A stretch of DNA of 9,252 bases from Solirubrobacterales bacterium (GCA_003151895.1 PLYX01000062.1:44682-53933); one strand, 5' to 3'; shown: positions 1 through 6,874, counted from the stretch's first letter. Notes: generated by a model not told the origin, from the sequence alone. Translations and numbers: made by a program.

Positions 1-346
1 AGCGCACGCCGATCTCGCGCAGCCAAGCGCCGACGTCGTCGCGAGCGCGGGTGACGTACTGCTCGGCCCAACGCCGCGGCCAGACGTCCTCGGGATCGAA
101 GTCCGCGATCCGCAGCCAGTCTTCGAGCGCGAGCCGCTCGTTGTCGGGGATGCGCGAGCGGCGCTGCTCGGGCGAGTCGACCATGAACATGCCGCCGAAC
201 GCCTCGCGCGCGAGGCCGCCGATCTCCTCGGGGCGGCAACGGTCGAGCAGCAGCACGGTGTGGCCGCCGCGCAGCAGCTCGAGCGTGCTCACCAGACCGG
301 CGAGCCCTGCGCCGACGACGATCACGTCGGGACGCGAGTCGCTCAT
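1..346 (-). CDS. FAD-binding dehydrogenase (Rv0785/KstD-like), 5' part only
   Basis: N-terminal 115 residues of a flavoprotein; the rest lies beyond the left edge. It begins MSDSRPDVIVVGAGLAGL, a Rossmann FAD-binding strand-turn-helix with GxGxxG at residues 12-17 and an acidic residue closing the second strand (VLLLDR, Asp35). It then reads GGMFMVDSPEQRR and later DVWPRRWAEQYV. I recognise these as typical of the actinobacterial 'FAD-binding dehydrogenase' family related to 3-ketosteroid delta-1-dehydrogenase and fumarate reductase flavoproteins (Mycobacterium Rv0785 type), in which the flavin oxidises a saturated C-C bond or similar substrate. The substrate is unknown here. The ATG at 346 has a GGAG eight bases upstream. 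The gene follows the benzoylformate decarboxylase-like gene by 43 bp on the same strand, so the two are probably one transcript. The family call is fairly safe; the exact reaction is not. Confidence 0.85.
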   Translation of the reverse strand, partial: MSDSRPDVIVVGAGLAGLVSTLELLRGGHTVLLLDRCRPEEIGGLAREAFGGMFMVDSPEQRRSRIPDNERLALEDWLRIADFDPEDVWPRRWAEQYVTRARDDVGAWLREIGVR

Positions 347-389
347 AGGGAAGGCTCCGGGGCTGGTCGAGTGGTGTCGGCGGTGCGTC

Positions 390-1988
390 TCACGCGAGCG
401 CCATCCCCGGGGCGACCTTGACTTCGACGAGCTCGGGTTTGCCGGAGGCGAGCGCCCTGCTCAGCCCGTCGCCGAGCTCCTCCACGCCGTTTACGACCTG
501 CGAGTTCACGCCGTAGCCGCTCGCCACCGCCGCGCAGTCGAGCGCGGGCAGGTCGAGGCCCGGCGCGCCGACGATGTCCTCGAGCATCCCGAACCACTTG
601 AGGATCGCGTACTCGTCGTTGCGCAGCACCAGGAACGTGACGGGGATGTCGTAGGCGGCGGCCGTCCACAGGCTCTGGATCGCGTACTGGGCGGAGCCCT
701 CGCCGATCACGCACACGACCGGGCGGCTCGGCTGCGCCAGCTGCACGCCGATCGCGGCGGGCATCCCGAAGCCGAGGCCCCCGCCGGATGAGAAGTAGTA
801 GCTGCCCGGCGCCGACAGGCGCAGCTGGTTGCGCAGCGCGAGCGTGGCCGACGGCGACTCGAGCACCACGATGCCGTCCGGCGGGAACACCTCGGTGAGC
901 GCGCGTACCGCGGTAGAGGGGCTCATCGGGTCTGTGAGCGGCGCGGGCTCTGGCGCGGGCCGGGCCGGGGGCGCCTGACGGTCGGACTCGCCGATCGTGT
1001 CGGCCAAGGCGGCGAGCGTGAGCGCGGGGTCGGCCACGATCGCGTCGCCCATCGGCGCGCGGGCGGCCTCGTCGGGGTCGCTCGTGATCGCGACGAGCGC
1101 CGTGCCGTCGGCCAGGAGTGGACCGGGGACGTTGGGGTAGTAGGGGAAGACCGAGGTGCCCACCGCCAGCACGAGGTCGTGGACGGCGAGCATTTCCCCG
1201 ACGGGGAGCACGGCCGGCGGGAGGATGCCCTGGAAGAGCGGGTGGTTCTCCGGGAAGCCGATCCGTCCCCCGCCGGGGGCGGGCGTGGCATACACCGGCA
1301 GGCGCTGGAGCTCGGCGAGCCTGATGGCGGCGTCCCAGCCGCCGGAGGCGTCGATGTCGGGACCGGCGACGAGCGCGGGACGCTCGGCGCGACGCAGCCG
1401 CTCGGCAAGTGCTGCGAGCGCGTCGGGTCCGGGCAGCGCGGCGCCGGCGACCGAGCGGCTGCTCTGGTGGCGGACCGCCTCCTCGTCCACCTCGGCGCCC
1501 CAGTCGTCCATCGGGATCGACAGGAACGAGGGTCCGCGCGGAGGCAGCGCCGCGATGTGGATCGCCCGCGCGAGCGCGTGCGGGACGTCCTCGGCGCGCG
1601 GCGGCTCATAGCTCCACTTCACGAGCGGGTGAGGCATGCGGGTGGCGTCGCGGTTGGTCAAATTGGCCTGCAGGGTCATCAGCGAGCGGTACTGCTGACC
1701 GGCGGTGATGACGAGTGGGCTCTTGTTGGCCTGCGCGTTGAAGATCGCCCCCATCGCGTTGCCGACCCCGGGGGCGGTGTGGAGGTTGACGAGTGTCGGG
1801 CGTCCGCTCGCCTGGGCGTAGCCGTCGGCGAGCCCCACGACGGTGGCCTCCTGCAGGCCGAGCACGTAGCGGAAGTCGGTGGGGAACTCGGTGAGCATCG
1901 GGAGCTCGGTGGAGCCGGGGTTGCCGAACATCGTCGTCATCGAGCGTTCGCGGAGCAGCTCGAAGGCGGCCTCTCTAACTGTGGTCAC
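390..1988 (-). CDS. mdlC: Benzoylformate decarboxylase-like ThDP-dependent enzyme
   Basis: A 532-residue thiamine-diphosphate enzyme, close to the roughly 528 residues of Pseudomonas putida benzoylformate decarboxylase (mandelate pathway: benzoylformate to benzaldehyde plus CO2). From the GTG at 1988 the numbering matches that enzyme exactly over the N-terminus: FGNPGSTELP with Ser26, the cofactor-activating Glu47 in LQEATVVGLADGYAQAS, and His70 in VNLHTAPG. LVKWSYEP (122-129), the central ARAPMGDAIVAD block and GSYYFSSGGGLGFGMPAAIG are also family signatures. The GTG start is backed by AGGAGA five bases upstream; a longer frame to 2096 adds 36 unrelated residues and is not preferred. Oddities: the ThDP motif reads GEGS (Glu430) instead of GDGS, and the position of the second catalytic histidine (His281 in P. 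putida) appears to be Tyr284. It could therefore be a related 2-oxo acid decarboxylase or carboligase with another substrate. It is followed by an FAD dehydrogenase, 43 bp downstream. Confidence 0.9.
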   Translation of the reverse strand: MTTVREAAFELLRERSMTTMFGNPGSTELPMLTEFPTDFRYVLGLQEATVVGLADGYAQASGRPTLVNLHTAPGVGNAMGAIFNAQANKSPLVITAGQQYRSLMTLQANLTNRDATRMPHPLVKWSYEPPRAEDVPHALARAIHIAALPPRGPSFLSIPMDDWGAEVDEEAVRHQSSRSVAGAALPGPDALAALAERLRRAERPALVAGPDIDASGGWDAAIRLAELQRLPVYATPAPGGGRIGFPENHPLFQGILPPAVLPVGEMLAVHDLVLAVGTSVFPYYPNVPGPLLADGTALVAITSDPDEAARAPMGDAIVADPALTLAALADTIGESDRQAPPARPAPEPAPLTDPMSPSTAVRALTEVFPPDGIVVLESPSATLALRNQLRLSAPGSYYFSSGGGLGFGMPAAIGVQLAQPSRPVVCVIGEGSAQYAIQSLWTAAAYDIPVTFLVLRNDEYAILKWFGMLEDIVGAPGLDLPALDCAAVASGYGVNSQVVNGVEELGDGLSRALASGKPELVEVKVAPGMALA

Positions 1989-1993
1989 GCATC

Positions 1994-1999
1994 TCTCCT
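1994..1999 (-). promoter_or_regulatory. Ribosome binding site deciding the GTG start of the decarboxylase
   Basis: Read on the minus strand, AGGAGA stands five bases before the GTG at 1988. An ATG lies between them (1992-1990), but its frame meets TAG after five codons. The GTG is therefore the only useful start here, and it gives an N-terminus collinear with the P. putida enzyme. Confidence 0.75.
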
Positions 2000-2063
2000 G
2001 AAGTTGTCGCCCAAGCCCGGCACAATACCCGTGACCGCATCGTTTGCATACGTGGTTTGTTGT

Positions 2064-2068
2064 GGGAG
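2064..2068 (+). promoter_or_regulatory. Ribosome binding site deciding the TTG start of the GH76 gene
   Basis: GGGAG is followed by seven bases and then TTG at 2076. No ATG is available in this frame near the signal peptide. Other in-frame candidates, GTG 2052 and TTG 2070, lack a site at useful distance, so TTG 2076 is the best start although not certain. Confidence 0.5.
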
Positions 2069-2075
2069 TTTGATC

Positions 2076-3521
2076 TTGATCAGGTGGCACGCCCATATCC
2101 GACGGGCCTATGTTGGGTCGCTGTCAGCGGCTCTCGTGGGCGTTCTTGTGTTGTCGGGATCGGGATCGCCTGCCTGGGCGGCCGCACACGCAGGCGGGGG
2201 CGAGGGCGCCGGATCGCGCTATCCGGCGGGAGCGGAATATCCGCGCAAGCTTGCGCGACCCGGCGAATTCGCCCACAGCTCCTCGAGCACGGGCGGTGTG
2301 TCGGTGGGATCGAACGCGCCCGCGAAGACGCCAAGCAGGACGACTACCAAGGCGCCGAGTAGGAAGAAGCAGGCCAAGAAGGTCAAGCCCGGGCTGCACG
2401 GCGATGCGGCGCGGGCGCTCGTCGGATATGAGGCGATGCAGCAGAACTTCTACATCCCCGGCAGCGGCCTGTATGCGGGAGAACCGTACTCCTACCTGTG
2501 GCCGTTCTCCCAAGCGCTGGCGGCGACCATCAGCGTGTCCAACATCTCCGGTCAGGCGGCGAGTCAGGCGAGCGCCAACTCGCGCGAACTGCACGTGCGC
2601 CTGTATGGCCTCGGGAAGTATTGGGCCTGGCCGACCCCACTGGCCGGCCACACGCCCACCGGCGAACAGCCCGAAGGCGAAGAACAGGGCGAAGGCTCCG
2701 AACCTGCCGAAGCGGCGGGCATAGCGCCCCCCGCGCTGCCGTCGTTCAACGGCGAGGTGGCGCCTCCGGGCGGGGCGAGCTACTACGACGACAACGAGTG
2801 GGTGGGGATCGAGCTCGCGCGGCTCTACAAGCTGCACCACGAAGCGCCGGTGCTCGAAAAGGCCGAGCAGATCATGGCGTTCGTGATGGCCGGATGGCAA
2901 GCCAACCCAAAGCTCGCCTGCCCGGGCGGCGTGCCGTTCTCGGACGCTCCAAGCAACACCGACCGAAACACGGTCACCGACGGCCCGGCCGCCGAGCTCG
3001 GCGTGCAGCTCTACCGTCTGACGGGTAACGGGGCGTATCTGCAGTTTGCGCAGATGGCCTACGAATGGGTGCGCAACTGCCTGACGGGACCGAGCGGGCT
3101 GTATGCCGACCACATCCGCTTGCACGGCGTCATCGATCCTTCGCTGTGGAGCTACAACCAGGGATCGATGATCGGCGCCGGTGTGCTGCTCTACCAGGCG
3201 ACCGGCAACAACGCCTACCTCTACCAGGCGCGCCAGACCGCGAGGGCGGCGCTGGGCTACTTCACGATCGAACGGCTGCTCTCGGAAAACCCGTTCTTCC
3301 CGGCCGTGTACTTCAGGAACCTGCTGTACCTCGACGCGGTCACGCACGATCCGCCGGGCGCGAGGCTGGCGCAGTCATACGTGGACAGCGTGTGGATCCA
3401 CCAGCGCTTGACGAGCAATCTGTTCATGTTCGGCTCGCCGCCCTCCGCGCAGCTGCTGGTGCAAGCGGCGATCGTGCAGGTGTACGCGCTGCTGTCCACG
3501 CCGGCCGGCACCTACTTCTGA
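2076..3521 (+). CDS. Secreted glycoside hydrolase family 76 protein (alpha-1,6-mannanase type)
   Basis: About 481 residues from a TTG start. The N-terminus is a Sec signal peptide: a basic stretch RWHAHIRR, a hydrophobic core AYVGSLSAALVGVLVLSG and a likely cleavage after PAWA. A Ser/Thr/Lys/Arg-rich spacer follows (PSRTTTKAPSRKKQAKK) before an all-helical domain. The GH76 hallmarks are YYDDNEW, with two adjacent aspartates at residues 238-239 (the catalytic pair in Bacillus circulans Aman6), and SLWSYNQGSMIGAGVLLYQATG, matching the family's YNQG helix. LYADHI and FFPAVYFRNLLYL fit the later barrel helices. Characterised family members cleave or transfer on alpha-1,6-mannan, so the likely target is fungal or mycobacterial-type mannan, or the cell's own envelope glycan. 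A Gly/Glu/Gln-rich insert (about residues 196-215) precedes the catalytic pair. The gene diverges from the decarboxylase gene with 87 bp between starts and appears to be transcribed alone. Confidence 0.85.
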   Translation: MIRWHAHIRRAYVGSLSAALVGVLVLSGSGSPAWAAAHAGGGEGAGSRYPAGAEYPRKLARPGEFAHSSSSTGGVSVGSNAPAKTPSRTTTKAPSRKKQAKKVKPGLHGDAARALVGYEAMQQNFYIPGSGLYAGEPYSYLWPFSQALAATISVSNISGQAASQASANSRELHVRLYGLGKYWAWPTPLAGHTPTGEQPEGEEQGEGSEPAEAAGIAPPALPSFNGEVAPPGGASYYDDNEWVGIELARLYKLHHEAPVLEKAEQIMAFVMAGWQANPKLACPGGVPFSDAPSNTDRNTVTDGPAAELGVQLYRLTGNGAYLQFAQMAYEWVRNCLTGPSGLYADHIRLHGVIDPSLWSYNQGSMIGAGVLLYQATGNNAYLYQARQTARAALGYFTIERLLSENPFFPAVYFRNLLYLDAVTHDPPGARLAQSYVDSVWIHQRLTSNLFMFGSPPSAQLLVQAAIVQVYALLSTPAGTYF

Positions 3522-3540
3522 CCATGGTCCTCACCCACTT

Positions 3541-3564
3541 GTGGCCCCCCGGCCAGGGGGCCAC
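3541..3564 (+). terminator. Strong hairpin, probable terminator after the GH76 gene
   Basis: GTGGCCCCC (3541-3549) pairs perfectly with GGGGGCCAC (3556-3564) across a six-base loop, 19 bases after the GH76 stop. No U-run follows, as is common in high-GC actinobacteria. It separates the GH76 gene from greA, so greA needs its own promoter downstream. Confidence 0.6.
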
Positions 3565-3601
3565 GACCCTCGCGAGCTCCTGCGGGTAGGCTTCGTGCCG
3601 G

Positions 3602-4075
3602 ATGAGCGCGGACGCCCCCAACATGATTACGGCCGAGGGGTTGAAGGACCTCGAGGCCGAGCTCGCGGTTCTCGAGGGGGAGGGCCGTCGCGAGATCGCC
3701 GAGCGCATCAAAACAGCTCGCGAGTGGGGGGACCTGAAAGAGAACAGCGAGTACCACGACGCCAAGAACGACCAGGCGCATCTGGAGACGAAGATCGCGA
3801 AACTACGCGAACGGATCTCAACTGCCGAGGTGGTCGAGGAGTCTGAGGCGCCGAACGGCGCCGTGGGGTTCGGCTCGACCGTCGTGATCCGCGACGAGGC
3901 GGGCGTGGAGCGCACCTGGCGGATCGTCAGCTCGCATGACGCCTCCCCCTCAGAAGGGCGGCTGTCGGCGGACTCTCCGGTTGCGCGTGCCCTGCTCGGG
4001 CGACGTGCCGGCGAGCGGGCCTCCGTCGTGCTCCCCAAGGGGGGGAGCGTCCTCACCGTCGTGAGCGTCGCCTGA
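3602..4075 (+). CDS. greA: Transcription elongation factor GreA
   Basis: A 157-residue GreA, the normal length. The N-terminal coiled coil (about residues 10-80) carries the tip motif GDLKENSEYHDAK, with Asp44 and Glu47 as the acidic pair that, in characterised Gre factors, positions Mg2+ in the RNA polymerase secondary channel to stimulate cleavage of backtracked RNA. The C-terminal FKBP-like domain shows VGFGSTVVI, TWRIVSS and the conserved SADSPVARALLGRRAGE, ending with PKGGSVLTVVSV. The start ATG 3602 gives the short MSADAPN lead typical of actinobacterial GreA; ATG 3623 is the alternative. Neither has a clear Shine-Dalgarno sequence. A -10-like TAGGCT at 3587-3592 would place the transcript start almost at the ATG, so leaderless translation is possible. 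The 3' 126 bp overlap the convergent cyclase gene. Confidence 0.97.
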   Translation: MSADAPNMITAEGLKDLEAELAVLEGEGRREIAERIKTAREWGDLKENSEYHDAKNDQAHLETKIAKLRERISTAEVVEESEAPNGAVGFGSTVVIRDEAGVERTWRIVSSHDASPSEGRLSADSPVARALLGRRAGERASVVLPKGGSVLTVVSVA

Positions 4076-5617
4076 ACGCCGGCGCCTGCCCGGGCTGAGC
4101 TCGTCCGGGCTGAGGTCGCTCGGAATGTGGAAGGTGGACGCGAGCAGCCTGCTCGCTTCCTCCGCGTTCAGATAGGAGCTCGCGCGCCGTGCCGCCACTT
4201 CCTCCTTGCGTTGGTACAGGCGCTGGTCGGCGAGCTGCATGATCGAGGCGGGATCGCTCACCTCCACCGGAATCTGCACGACCCCGTGAGACGCCGTTAT
4301 CGAGAAGCTGGGACCGTGCTCGCTGAGGGCCGCGACGCTCGAGCTCACGAAGCTCTCACCGTCCGCCTGTGAGCGATCGAACAGGACGCAGAACTCGTCG
4401 CCGCCCATGCGGTAGGCGGTGCCGTGGGGCTCCACGGCAATCTTCAACCGCTCGCTCAAGCGCACGAGCAGCGTGTCGCCCGCCGGGTGGCCAAACGTGT
4501 CGTTGTAGAGCTTGAAGCCGTCGAGGTCGTACAACACGAGCTCCCACGACTCGTGCGCGTCGGCGGTCTTGCACGCGAGCCACAGATCGCCCATCAACAG
4601 GCGCCGGTTGCCGAGGCCGGTGAGCGAATCGGTCAATGACAGACGCCGCGAGTGGGCGAGCAGCACGAGGTTCTCGCGCAACGTGACGATCAGGTGCACG
4701 CCGACGGCGAGCACCGTGGCGGCCGCGAGGATCAGCGCCGGCAGCGTGAGCTGTGGCCCGAGGTTGCCGTACACGAGCACGCCGAGCGCGCTGAGCAGCG
4801 CGAGCGCCGGCACCGACATCATCTGCCATCTCTTCATCTGGAGCGGTGCCACGCGTGCCGAGGGCATCCAGGCGGCGATCGCCAGCAGGATCGCCGCAAG
4901 CGGCCACAGGCATTCAAGCCATGTGCCCGACCGGTAGGAGTCGGCGGTTGTCTGATAGAGGTAGATCGAGTCGGCGATCCCGCTGACGAGCATGCTCACG
5001 GAGATCGGCAGCCAGAGGTTGCCGGCCCGCCAGCCGGTGACGCCGAGCGCTCCGACCGCGAACATCATCAGCAAGAGGTCGCCGATCGGGTAGGCGAGTG
5101 AAACGACGATCGAACTGTGCACGCCGGTGGCGCTGTCGAGGATCGGAGGAAGGATCAGAGCGGCCCCCACGCTTGCCGCTCCGAGGCCGGCGATCAGGCC
5201 GTCGAGCCACATGCCTATGCGCAGATCTCGCAGGTGACGTCTCGCAAGCAGTCCGAGCGCCACATAGAAGCAGGGGTACATCGCGAGATTGAGGGCGTCG
5301 GCGGGGGAGACGCTCCCGCCGGCTTCCCCACTCGTTCCTTTGATGAGCAGTGAGTAATACAGTTCGCCGAGGCTCCAGAAGAGCAGGCCGGCGCCCATCG
5401 CAAGCCACGCGGCGCGCTCCTCGCGCACGAAGGCGCCTCGCGCGAGCACGGCCAGCGCCGAGCCGAACATCAGGACGTTGTAGATGCCGTCCTGGAAGAG
5501 CCCCTCGCCCCCGGGTCCGCCGAAGCCGAGCGTGGTGTGGAGCGCAAACACGCCCAGCCCTCCGATCAGGGAGGCCAGGAACAGGGTCGAAGGGTGGAGT
5601 AGTGGTCGTGCGCGCAT
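3950..5617 (-). CDS. Membrane-bound diguanylate cyclase (GGDEF domain)
   Basis: 555 residues from ATG 5617; a TTG at 5635 would add six residues, and a stop codon directly precedes it. The N-terminal 300 or so residues are a run of about nine hydrophobic helices, for example PLLHPSTLFLASLIGGLGVF and SIVVSLAYPIGDLLLMMFAV, forming a membrane sensor of unnamed type. The cyclase domain follows: SLTDSLTGLGNRR, DLDGFKLYND (Asp364, metal binding), FGHPAGD, an intact GGDEF at 405-409 and a closing QLADQRLYQRK. It should make c-di-GMP from two GTP. No inhibitory RxxD is present at the usual spacing before GGDEF (EPHG there), so product inhibition through the I-site is not expected. The last 41 residues, rich in Arg, Pro and Gly, are encoded antisense to the end of greA. 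The gene lies 53 bp downstream of the CHAD gene on the same strand. Confidence 0.9.
   Translation of the reverse strand: MRARPLLHPSTLFLASLIGGLGVFALHTTLGFGGPGGEGLFQDGIYNVLMFGSALAVLARGAFVREERAAWLAMGAGLLFWSLGELYYSLLIKGTSGEAGGSVSPADALNLAMYPCFYVALGLLARRHLRDLRIGMWLDGLIAGLGAASVGAALILPPILDSATGVHSSIVVSLAYPIGDLLLMMFAVGALGVTGWRAGNLWLPISVSMLVSGIADSIYLYQTTADSYRSGTWLECLWPLAAILLAIAAWMPSARVAPLQMKRWQMMSVPALALLSALGVLVYGNLGPQLTLPALILAAATVLAVGVHLIVTLRENLVLLAHSRRLSLTDSLTGLGNRRLLMGDLWLACKTADAHESWELVLYDLDGFKLYNDTFGHPAGDTLLVRLSERLKIAVEPHGTAYRMGGDEFCVLFDRSQADGESFVSSSVAALSEHGPSFSITASHGVVQIPVEVSDPASIMQLADQRLYQRKEEVAARRASSYLNAEEASRLLASTFHIPSDLSPDELSPGRRRRSGDAHDGEDAPPLGEHDGGPLAGTSPEQGTRNRRVRRQPPF
4090..4119. repeat. 15-bp tandem duplication near the cyclase 3' end
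   Basis: CCGGGCTGAGCTCGT (4090-4104) is directly followed by CCGGGCTGAGGTCGC (4105-4119), 13 of 15 bases identical. On the minus strand it encodes SDLSP then DELSP in the cyclase tail. It lies just after the greA stop, exactly where the two convergent genes begin to overlap. Confidence 0.7.
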
Positions 5618-5634
5618 CGCTATGCGGGTCGCCA

Positions 5635-5640
5635 ATTACA
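5635..5640 (-). promoter_or_regulatory. Candidate -10 element before the cyclase gene
   Basis: TGTAAT (minus strand) matches TATAAT at five of six positions in a GC-rich setting and lies 17 bases before ATG 5617, within the 53-bp gap after the CHAD gene. No convincing -35 is visible at 16-18 bp. If real, the cyclase could be transcribed independently of the CHAD gene with a very short leader. Confidence 0.25.
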
Positions 5641-5670
5641 TCGGCTGCGCGCGGGGAAACCGTGAGTGGC

Positions 5671-6507
5671 TCAGCGGGCCAGTACGTTGCCGATGCGTCG
5701 TGTGAAGTCGCCCGCTCCCAGCTCATACAACCGCGCCCCGAGCTCGAGCGCGCGCTCGCGCAGACGCTCGCGCCGTCGCTCGGTCAGCTTCAGCAGCGCC
5801 TCGTGCGCGGAGGTGTCCTCGCCGAAGGCCTCCGGGTGCTCCTGGAGGTAGGCGGCGAACATCCACAGGTCGTGCTCCTCGCCGAGCACGTCCCCGAGGC
5901 GCTCGGCGCGCCGGGTCACGTCCCGTGTTCCCTTGGCGCTCGCCCCGCCGAGCATGTCGAGCGCGTAGTAGAGGCTCTTGACGCGCTTGCGCCAGTCGTG
6001 AACATGCTCGGCGTTGCGTGCGTGCTCGCGCTTCACGCGGGCGTAGCGGCGACGCCCTTCGCGGTAGATGCGCTTCAGTCCCGGGGCAAGCGCGTCGAAA
6101 TCGTGCTCGACCAGGTTCCAGCGGGCCAGGTGGCGGCGCATGTCGGCGATGTCTGCGAGCACATCCCGCGGGGGCGTTGGCTCGCTTGCCTGCTTGCGCT
6201 CGCGCTCCAGTTGCTCGCTGAGTCGCTCGATCCCCTCCAGCGCAAGCGCTTTCGGGTGGCGGGTTCTCAAGCGCTGCAGCGTCGCGAGCCGGACCTCGGC
6301 GTCGCGTGCTCCCGCCAGACGCTGTCCGGCGGCGCGCAGCGAGCTGTTGACACGCTCGAACTCCCGCTCGCCGAGCTCGTATCGCAGCAGCCGGGCGAGC
6401 GCGCGCATACGCTTGATCGCCTTGCGCGCCTCGTGCACAAGCTCGGCACGGTCTACCGGATGCGAGCCCGCTTCACCGCCCTCGTTTGGATCGCTGCTTG
6501 AAGTCAT
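5671..6507 (-). CDS. CHAD domain protein (polyphosphate-associated family)
   Basis: 278 residues, all helical, highly charged, with no signal peptide or membrane segment. Two copies of the conserved-histidine helix are visible: VHEARKAIKRMRALARLLR (His25, Arg28, Lys29, Lys32, Arg35) and VHDWRKRVKSLYYALDML (His170, Arg173, Lys174, Lys177). This is the internal pseudo-symmetry of CHAD domains, whose basic face binds inorganic polyphosphate in studied members and targets them to polyphosphate granules. The domain fills the whole protein; no CYTH triphosphatase domain is fused or adjacent, so a binding or structural role is more likely than catalysis. The first 20 residues (acidic, Ser/Gly-rich) look disordered. 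The start at ATG 6507 has only a distant AAGGTGG upstream. It precedes the cyclase gene on the same strand and diverges from the small gene at 6555 with 47 bp between the starts. Confidence 0.92.
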   Translation of the reverse strand: MTSSSDPNEGGEAGSHPVDRAELVHEARKAIKRMRALARLLRYELGEREFERVNSSLRAAGQRLAGARDAEVRLATLQRLRTRHPKALALEGIERLSEQLERERKQASEPTPPRDVLADIADMRRHLARWNLVEHDFDALAPGLKRIYREGRRRYARVKREHARNAEHVHDWRKRVKSLYYALDMLGGASAKGTRDVTRRAERLGDVLGEEHDLWMFAAYLQEHPEAFGEDTSAHEALLKLTERRRERLRERALELGARLYELGAGDFTRRIGNVLAR

Positions 6508-6554
6508 TGCGCATCGCCGCCCACCTTGCAGGCTATCGCCGCGAGAATGTGCTC

Positions 6555-6839
6555 ATGTCAAGATTGCCCGCGGCTCGCTGGTGGACGGTGCGAAGCGCGC
6601 AGAACCGCAAGCCCGCGACCTATCGCTGCCCCCTCTGCGGCCGCCAGCTTCCGGCGCTCAGCGAGCACATGCTGATCTTTCCCGAAGATGACAAAAGCCG
6701 TCGTCGTCACGCCCACACCAAGTGCGTGCTTGCGGCCCGCCGGCGGGGGCAACTGGTGATGCGCGACGAGTGGTTGCGCAGCCAGCCGCGACCCCCGTCG
6801 CTGTGGCGGCGGCTGCTGGGCCGCGTCAAACGGGGTTGA
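6555..6839 (+). CDS. Small putative zinc-binding protein, function unknown
   Basis: 94 residues from ATG 6555; GTG 6549 in the same frame is the alternative, and neither has a strong ribosome binding site. The core reads YRCPLCGRQLPALSEHM (Cys25, Cys28, His38), followed by a basic segment and RRRHAHTKCVLAARR (His52, His54, Cys57). A CxxC knuckle plus a later H-x4-C fits a zinc ribbon or treble-clef-like site; this is read from the residues, not from a recognised family. Both ends are rich in Arg and Trp (RWW near the start, LWRRLLGRVKRG at the end), so contact with nucleic acid or another polyanion is possible but unproven. It diverges from the CHAD gene and converges on the PPOX gene 35 bp away. 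The cysteine/histidine pattern and the compact fit between neighbours argue that it is a real gene. Confidence 0.7.
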   Translation: MSRLPAARWWTVRSAQNRKPATYRCPLCGRQLPALSEHMLIFPEDDKSRRRHAHTKCVLAARRRGQLVMRDEWLRSQPRPPSLWRRLLGRVKRG

Positions 6840-6874
6840 ACCGGCGCCCGGGCGCTCCCGTGTCAGATCCGGCG

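Noticed and set aside
1179..2075. Long plus-strand open frame running into the GH76 gene
   Set aside because: It is antisense to the decarboxylase and continuous with the GH76 frame only because stops are rare at this GC content. The signal peptide near 2090 shows where the protein begins.
2124..3347. 407-codon minus-strand frame across the GH76 gene
   Set aside because: Arg/Val/Gly-rich composition without motifs, fully antisense to a gene with clear family signatures; a GC-driven shadow.
5350..6501. 383-codon plus-strand frame across the CHAD gene and the 5' end of the cyclase gene
   Set aside because: No recognisable domain, and it covers two supported genes on the opposite strand.
6844..6855. 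Perfect 12-bp palindrome GCGCCCGGGCGC between convergent genes
   Set aside because: As RNA it leaves at most a four-base-pair stem after loop formation and has no U-run, so I do not call it a terminator, although its position would suit one.
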